Assembly (NCBI RefSeq): GCF_019578655.1
Contig: NC_063262.1
Coordinates: 12,779,582 to 12,843,581, forward strand
Direction: 5' to 3'
DNA: 64,000 nucleotides
From: Ricinus communis
Taxonomy: Eukaryota > Streptophyta > Magnoliopsida > Malpighiales > Euphorbiaceae
In this document: positions 57,654-64,000 of the stretch, piece after piece
Layout: every line of letters starts with the position of its first letter
Numbering within the stretch: position 1 is the stretch's first letter
Position numbers and translations under genes: made by a program
The notes under the pieces: generated by a model
Databases searched by the model: none
What the model was told of the DNA's origin: nothing
The model's input: only the letters and a program-made list of their open reading frames with translations

Positions 57654-59350
57654 CCTATGCCTCGTCAATTAAAAAGGTATTTGTGAAATATAAAAACCAG
57701 ATTGGAAATTTTTTCTCTTTACTTCTTTTATTGACTGAACTCTTATTGATTAGAGAATCCCATCATCTGATATTTATTTAGAAACGGGATCACCTGAATC
57801 GCTTGAGAAGACAAAATAGATCGTTTTCTATCTCAGGCTCTAGTCCAAGAGTTGAGAAACTTCCAAGGATGCATGTAACTCAGCATAGCAATTGATTCAA
57901 GAAAATGTTTACAAAGTTTCCGATTTCTGTGTTTCAAGCATGTCTATATTGTTATTTTTGCGGGCATATACGCGCTTGGGCTACAATGTTAACTGAAAAT
58001 GAGCGGAGCTGTAAAGTATATTTATGATTGAAGTCAGGTTCAAATTTGAGATATTTTAAAAGGGTTTGAATGAGTCAAAAAATAAAATAAATTTGAATCA
58101 AGTTTGAACTGCTCATAATATTAAATTTGGTTTTACTTTTCACTTATTTTTATTTTATGAATGAATAATAAAAATAAATAGATAAATTTTGTTAATAGTA
58201 AAACTAATTGAAAATAAAAACTTAAAAAATTGAATCTGAATTAAACTCGAATTGTTCAATTTGTTAAATTTTTAATGATCTTAAAATTAAAATAAATTTT
58301 TATAATTATACTTTTTGAATAAGGTCAAATGAATTAAAAAGACAAGTTAAATATGAATTAAACTTGATCTGTTGAATTCATTTTACATTTTTGATGATTA
58401 ATTTTTCAGAATTTGTAAATTTTATTTAAATTCATGGGTTAGTTGAAAAAAGATGAGACAAAATCTATATATTTTGTAAAATTTCTAGTTTGCCTAAATT
58501 TCTCATATTATTTTAAAACCCACACAGGAGGTGCATTTTTTAAAATCTCTCATTGATGAATTATTTATACTTCTCATTTATTGTTTAAATACCCTCAAAA
58601 TTCAATGATTAATGTGCATGCCAAACAAGAAAGAATGAACAAATCTTAAAAATTTAAACTTATGATAGACTTGTGCAGCCCATTGATGTTGATCACAAAC
58701 TTTAACTAGGTCGAAAATCTTATTTCACCCAAATTGTATTTTAAGGTTGTTAATGCCTTTCTACTTCTTCTAATTGTATTTATAACATCTAAATAATAAT
58801 GATCTAACTACATATCTTGAATTATATATTCATAATATAACAATACTTCTTCCCCAACTAATTCATTTTATTACTTCATCACTTCTTCTTCTTCTTTTTT
58901 TTTTTTTTTCCTTTTTTGGATTCTCTGAATTAAATTGGAAACGAGATACCATAGTAAAAGTTCTTTAATGAAGATGTTTAGTTGTAGGAAAAATGAAATT
59001 GAAATAAATAATAATAAAAATGTTTGGTTCTAAGAAACTTAGAATTGCACTAAGTATATGAGCTCAAGTAAGGAGTTTACTATGAAGTTTTAAAATAGAT
59101 TGGAAGTGAGCAATAAAATGGATAGTGTGAAGTTTATTAATAAAAACTCACATGAATAAGAATTTATTATATCAACACACAATATTATGTATTTTAAGGA
59201 CTGAATCAATAAAATGAATACATTTCAATGTTGAATAGATAAAATGAAGATATTTTTTTCTAAAATTATCTTTTTAATTTATTTAATTATACTTTTATAT
59301 ATTTTTTAAATTAATTTAGTTTTTAGATATCGTAGTGGATTATCCATATA
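57654..59350. other. intergenic, AT-rich; TBL 3' UTR at the left end
   Basis: The first few hundred bases are probably the TBL 3' UTR. Beyond about 58000 the sequence is AT-rich. It has repeated phrases of the type GAATTAAA...TTGAA around 58050-58440 and a T-rich tract near 58890. No gene seen. Confidence 0.5.
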
Positions 59351-62220
59351 ATAAAATTTTTCTTCTTCGATTTGGATATGAGCGTAGCTTTTTAGGGCTC
59401 ATTCTAAGTGGTATCTGACTACGTCATTGTATTAGAGATTATCTCATATGTATTAGGCCTGTTTTAAAACGGATTGTCCAGGAGGAGGCCTCAAGGGATC
59501 ACAACCACCATAGTGATTACGAGCTATTGTATAAGATTGAGAGTCACCATTGGGAAAAGATAACCGAGACAATAGAGAGAGGCGAAGGATAGGGGCTTGC
59601 ATTCCTCTCGGAGAGCCTAACTTTCTTCCTCCTGAATCAAAGATTTGAGTATGAAAAGTTAGGTACGTGTTGGGAACGGGATTAGGCATCGCAACACTTC
59701 CGGACACAGAGTCCGACCTCCATTAGACTCTAAAACTTTTGGTTTTCCTAATTATACTAATCCTAGCTTGGTTACTACCTATTTTATTATGAGGACATTT
59801 TATAATCTTTATTTAAACATGCACGGTGAAGGAAAAATGTACTAACTTATCATGCATCTACCTAAGTAGAAGACATATTGGTGCCACTAACACTAACAGA
59901 GGTACATTAGTACCTTAAATATTATCCTACATGCGAAGGTGACCAAGTAAGAAACGATTTTTATCAAACATGTGGTGGCTAGGTTTATTTTATCTTAGGT
60001 TAATTAAGTGAGTGAAAAATAGAAGGCGGGGACTCATATTGGTGTGTTGATTGACATGTGAGGTGATCAAGCATACCAAATAAAATAAATTCAATCCAAG
60101 GAAAGGGAAAAAAATAATTTACGGGGATACAAGACAGATTAGCCAAAAAATAATGGAAGAATTAACTAACATCCTAAACAAATCAAACACATAATCATAT
60201 AAGTAAGCAAGTAGCCTTAATGTTCAAACTAGGTTAAGACAACCCTCGTTAAAGAGGGTAAACCCATTTAGGGTAATCAAACCTGTACTATGAAAATACA
60301 AAGTTGGTTTAATATTCACAAAATCAATTAAAGCAACAAAAGTGCAATTAAACACATTATTCATGCAAGTTACTCACAACATACTAAAAAATAGTAATTA
60401 GATATGTAAGACTTAAAACCCTAACATTCATAAATAAAACAGAAAGCAAATGGACTCATTTAACCTTAAAATTTCATGAAATACACTCATTAAGCATAGT
60501 TAAGCACATAAGCATATATTTAACCTAAAAACGACCTAAAATGTACTTATGAACTTTAAATCAAACCCAAACATGTTGGCCATAAGGTTTACATGCTCAA
60601 ACACAACATTAGCATCAATTAAGCATATCTTTATAACTAAAATCATTCAACCATGCAAAAATTAAAATTTTGAAGCTTTTGGAAGCTTACCCTGTGTGGA
60701 GTAAGCCTTAGCCTACATGGGTTAAGAGAAAGCCCATGTTACCTCACGTGGGGTAAGCTTACAGTAGCTTCCCAAAGGTAAAAATAGAGGTTTTTAACAA
60801 AGTTAACACCTTAAAATCAATACACAAGTGAAAAATAAGAAATTGAAAGCCCGAATTATGACCAAAACTAATGTTACTCATAATCTTTTGGTCCTCGGGG
60901 TATACCTTTGAAGAATAAAGGGTGAAAAGTGAAATTTTAAATAATGAAGGGCTTTTTTATCTCATAGGACACCAAATGGACTCCTAAGAACTTCTAGAAT
61001 GGAGAAAAATGGACCTGTAAAAGAGAAACCATGAGTGAAAAGAGGGTGGAGGGTGTTTTGATTTGAATTAGGGGCAGGATAAAGGAATCAAGAGTTTTTG
61101 AGTGCTTAGGCAAGAAAAGCTTAGGACCTAAGGGGGTAGGGAATCTAGAGTTGTTAGAGGTGTTTAAAAAATGAAAGCTTTAAGTGGCTTCGGGTACGTC
61201 TTTTTTTGGGTGGAAAGCAAGTAAGTTGCTTATTATTTTTATTGTAAGAATGTATGTTTATGGATAAAAGAAGAGAGTTTTGGGCTTTTTTGAAGAAGAA
61301 AAGATTATTGGAGATATTTATTGAGAGCCTTAGGGTTTTGGTTCTTTTGTTGTCAAGAATGTCAATTATGGTTAGGGTTTTTATAATAAAAAAGATGATT
61401 ATATATCAAAGAATTCAAGTTTTCTTTAGAGGGTTTTGTGTGTTGTTTTTATTGGTTAAAGGTTTGGGGGTAAAGGATTCATTTTTTAAGTTTTAGAGGG
61501 AGTGAAAGAGATGGAGGCACGTGTCCATAGGAGGGAATGTCCTCAAAAAGTTGAAATTTTAAGGAAAACTGCGTTTTGGAGGGTTAACCCATGTGGGGTG
61601 ATCGCCTAACCCACATGGGCTTAGCCTAGGGTTTTAGCCCATACGGACTTGGTTAAGCCACGTGGTCTAGGCCTTAGCCCAAATGGATTTAGGAGATTTT
61701 TCTAAGGTTTAAGTTTCATATGGCTCGGTTTAGGATTTATGGGGTTCGAGGTATTGGCTTAGGGTTTCTAGGGTTTTAGGTTTCGATTTCGGTTTTGGTT
61801 TTAGGGCTTTCCAGTGTTCTAGGTTTCAGTTTCAGTTTCAAGGTTTCAGTGTTTTAGGTTTCAGCTTTAGGGTATCCAGTCTTCTAGATTTTGATGTCAG
61901 GGTTCCAAGGTCTTATCGATCCATGCTAAAGCTTTTTGGTGCCCATCGGTGTCTTTCAAAGCTTCTTTCTTTTACTACCTCAAAATTCACTCTACAAACT
62001 TATTATGGTCTCGTCATTAGGCTTATATAATAGAGGAGCAAGAGGAGACACCATCTCGCTACTTTATCGAGACAAGAAGCACCACTTCGCTGTTGATAAA
62101 TAAGCCCTTGTAGGAAAAACACCATCTTGCCCCTAGGATAGAAGGCATCACCTCACTATTTGCTCTCATTTTTGAGAGACACCATTGCCATTTATTGAGG
62201 TCATAGGAGACAACATCTTT
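59351..62220. repeat. probable degenerate transposon-derived region
   Basis: The composition shifts from the flanks: a GC-richer block at 59400-59720 (includes a minus-strand open stretch with LSLLSRLSFPNGDSQ). A diverged short motif like CCCATGTGGGGTAAGC occurs near 60690-60770 and 61585-61690. A block of TTTAGGG/GGTTTCAG-like phrases lies at 61730-61900, and ACCATCTCGC-type phrases at 62045-62150. No gag or pol motif was found, so the class is unknown. Confidence 0.4.
61730..61900 (+). repeat. degenerate telomere-like/GGTTTCAG repeat
   Basis: Phrases such as TTAGGGTTTCTAGGGTTTTA are followed by several copies of (T)AGGTTTCAG(T) with CCAGT(G/C)TTCTAG spacers. It resembles decayed plant telomere-type TTTAGGG sequence but is too irregular to be a real interstitial telomere array. 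Confidence 0.4.
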
Positions 62221-62375
62221 ATCATGACCCAACCTGTGGGTTTGTGACCAACGCTAGAGAATGGGTAGGCGTAAGGCCATAGAAACCCATAGCAAGCCTA
62301 TCATTTAATAGAATTCTAATCGTATAGAATAGCTACAATAATTTATAACACTAACTTCACAATTATTAAAGATAA

Positions 62376-62426
<51 letters not shown>

Positions 62427-62583
62427 TAGAAGAGGAAATATATTATTTATTATTGTTGAGGGATAAGTTTTAAAGTTAAGTCTTAAAAATACCAAGGATT
62501 TATAGAATTATAATCACGTAGAATAACTACAATAATTTATAACACTAACTTCACAATTATTAAAGATAATAACTATTAAACTC

Positions 62584-62636
<53 letters not shown>

Positions 62637-63180
62637 TAGAAGAGGAAATATATTATTTATTATTGTTGAGGGATAAGTTTTAAAGTTAAGTCTTAAAAAT
62701 ACCAAGGATTTATAGAATTATAATCACGTAGAATAGCTACAATAATTTATAACACTAACTTCACAATTATTAAAGATAATAACTATTAAACTCTTAATAT
62801 TTAGTGTCATAATTGAAGTACTAATATCTCAATTATCTTAACACATATATAAATATCGTCTATTATACATTTGATGCTAGCTGCAGAGCATTTAGATCTC
62901 AAATATAAAATAAATATAAAAATAAAATTTTTACATAAAAGTCTTGTAATGAAGGATGAGGGCTGACAAAAGAGAGTAGCTGGAAATCCTATCTGTTACC
63001 TGAAAAAATAATTTGAAACTGTCAGTCTCGAGAGTGTTAAAATCATATAATCAATATATACTAACAAATATTCACACAAGACTAGAAGAGGAAATATATT
63101 ATTTACTATCATTGAGGGATAAGTTTTAAAGTTAAGTCTTAAAAATACCAAGGAATTATTAAATACTTGTATGTTTCTTA
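62221..63180 (-). mobile_element. decayed relative of the 20480-23402 insertion
   Basis: The left end ATCATGACCCAACCTGTGGG and GAATGGGTAGGCGTAAGGCC match 20481 onward (ATCACGACCCGATCTGCGGG, GAATGGGTAGGCATAAGGCC), mostly with C-to-T/G-to-A differences. A second match, GAAACTGTCAGTCTCGAGAG, is at about 63016 and 20845. Orientation is the same as the 20.5 kb copy. The middle differs and holds a local tandem repeat; the right end is not defined. Confidence 0.65.
62327..62810. repeat. ~200-bp tandem repeat with (TA)n cores, 2.5 copies
   Basis: The unit begins GAATAGCTACAATAATTTAT (62327, 62521 with one change, 62731). Each full unit contains a TA tract (62380-62424, 62587-62634) and a GAGGAAATATATTATTTATT...ATACCAAGGA segment. 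A further copy of that segment is at 63086-63153. Confidence 0.9.
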
Positions 63181-64000
63181 TGTTTCCTAATAGAATATTA
63201 TATAGCAAGTCATGCAAATGAATGAAGGTATAATGTATGAAAATATGAAATGTGCTACGCAGTTTTCTAATGCATAGGATCCTCTATTTTAAAAAGTTAA
63301 TATAGAGCAAACTTAAAAGAAGATACGAAAATGATTATAAAAGATTGAAGTTTTTATTGATAAAAAGCTTACAAAGATTTTAGATTTTTGGTTCCTCTTG
63401 TACCAGGAAAAGAAAAGATATAGAATGGAGATACAGTATTTGGCTTAGAAGAGAAAGAAAAAAAAATGAAATTCTTTCTAAGAATTATAAAGAATTTTAA
63501 AAAATAAGCTTAAATAATGAAAACTCTATTTTTTGTAATTTGTAGAAGTAACTTTTGCCCCCTTCTTACTTAGTTCTTCCCCTTATATAGACATCATAGG
63601 GTGTCTCTCCCTAAGAAAAAGTATATGTCGGCTCATGGTTACATAGAGTGGTTCTTATCATCTTGTGTTGGCAGGACGTATATAGTAGACGATATCTCAT
63701 GGAGTGGAGTAGTCCTTGTCTTATTGTGTCACCGAAGACTTGTTTTAAGAGAGTCTACAAAGATCCTGTATAATATATATATATTTTTTACTATTTTAAG
63801 ACTGCAATCCTAGATTTTCAATCTACATGGGCCTATTGGGCTTTACAAGTTTTTACAAAGTTTTATAGGCCCATTGGGCTATACAAGATTTTAGAGGTTC
63901 ATTGGGCTATACAAGGTTTTAAAAAGTTTTATCTATGGGTGGAAAGATCCTAAAGTAGTCGTCTTCGTTGTCTAAGCTGAACAGAAACAAATGAGTTAAC
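63181..64000. other. right edge: no gene seen; short GGGCTATACAAG repeats
   Basis: No coding sequence recognised. Near 63825-63930 there are three diverged copies of CATTGGGCT(A/T)TACAAG separated by TTTTA-rich spacers, perhaps the start of another LTR-type repeat that runs out of the window. Confidence 0.45.

Noticed and set aside
1..64000. CRISPR array, rRNA or tRNA genes
   Set aside because: No regularly spaced direct repeats with unique spacers, no conserved rRNA blocks and no clear A/B-box cloverleaf were seen; the repeats present are tandem or transposon-derived.

Overview
The window looks like AT-rich nuclear DNA from a eudicot plant. Evidence: genes with GT-AG introns, a PLS-type PPR gene, a trichome-birefringence-like gene, and many nested Ty3-gypsy and Ty1-copia fragments. 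Protein style suggests a rosid, perhaps Euphorbiaceae, but the species is a guess. No bacterial, organellar or viral backbone is seen, and no tRNA, rRNA or CRISPR locus was recognised. All calls come from reading the sequence by eye; no search was run.

Left gene island (about 3.1-14.6 kb). After decayed copia gag and possible MULE remnants (1-1.7 kb) come three genes. The first is an intronless PPR gene (+, 3112-4869). The second is a two-exon gene of unknown function (+, 5561-6675). The third is a seven-exon gene (-, 14427-7888) that I reassembled from phase-consistent splice sites into a 250-residue protein. It has the layout of the XRCC4/XLF/PAXX end-joining family: compact head, coiled coil, basic tail, and a short C-terminal motif like a Ku-binding motif. 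Its introns carry a gypsy gag fragment and small repeats.

Middle (about 17.8-48.5 kb): a retrotransposon graveyard. A minus-strand Ty3-gypsy pol (about 27.2 to 19.8 kb) is split inside its integrase by a 2.9 kb LTR-like insertion (20480-23402). A 1.91 kb segment of its upstream part is tandemly duplicated (26589-28498 and 28499-30551). A truncated LTR (A, minus) follows at 30460-31450. A copia gag (minus) lies at 33.4-34.1 kb. A plus-strand Athila/Tat-like gypsy element then runs from 34784 to 44638 between two related LTRs (B, C). It has gag and protease, has lost nearly all of pol, and contains a second LTR-like insertion (38426-40720) with a perfect 5-bp target duplication. LTR C directly abuts a truncated minus-strand gypsy element (D, 44639 to about 48.5 kb).

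Right gene island (about 51.7-57.7 kb): a five-exon trichome-birefringence-like gene (putative Golgi wall-polysaccharide O-acetyltransferase, 491 residues) with a TATA box and a leader holding two 9-codon upstream ORFs. The right edge (57.7-64 kb) is AT-rich, repeat-like DNA, including a decayed relative of the 20.5 kb insertion.

The host genes are independent housekeeping-type loci, not a pathway cluster. I found no convincing new biological system. The most useful results are the reassembled end-joining-like gene, the leader uORFs, and the order of transposon insertions that can be read from split codons and target duplications.
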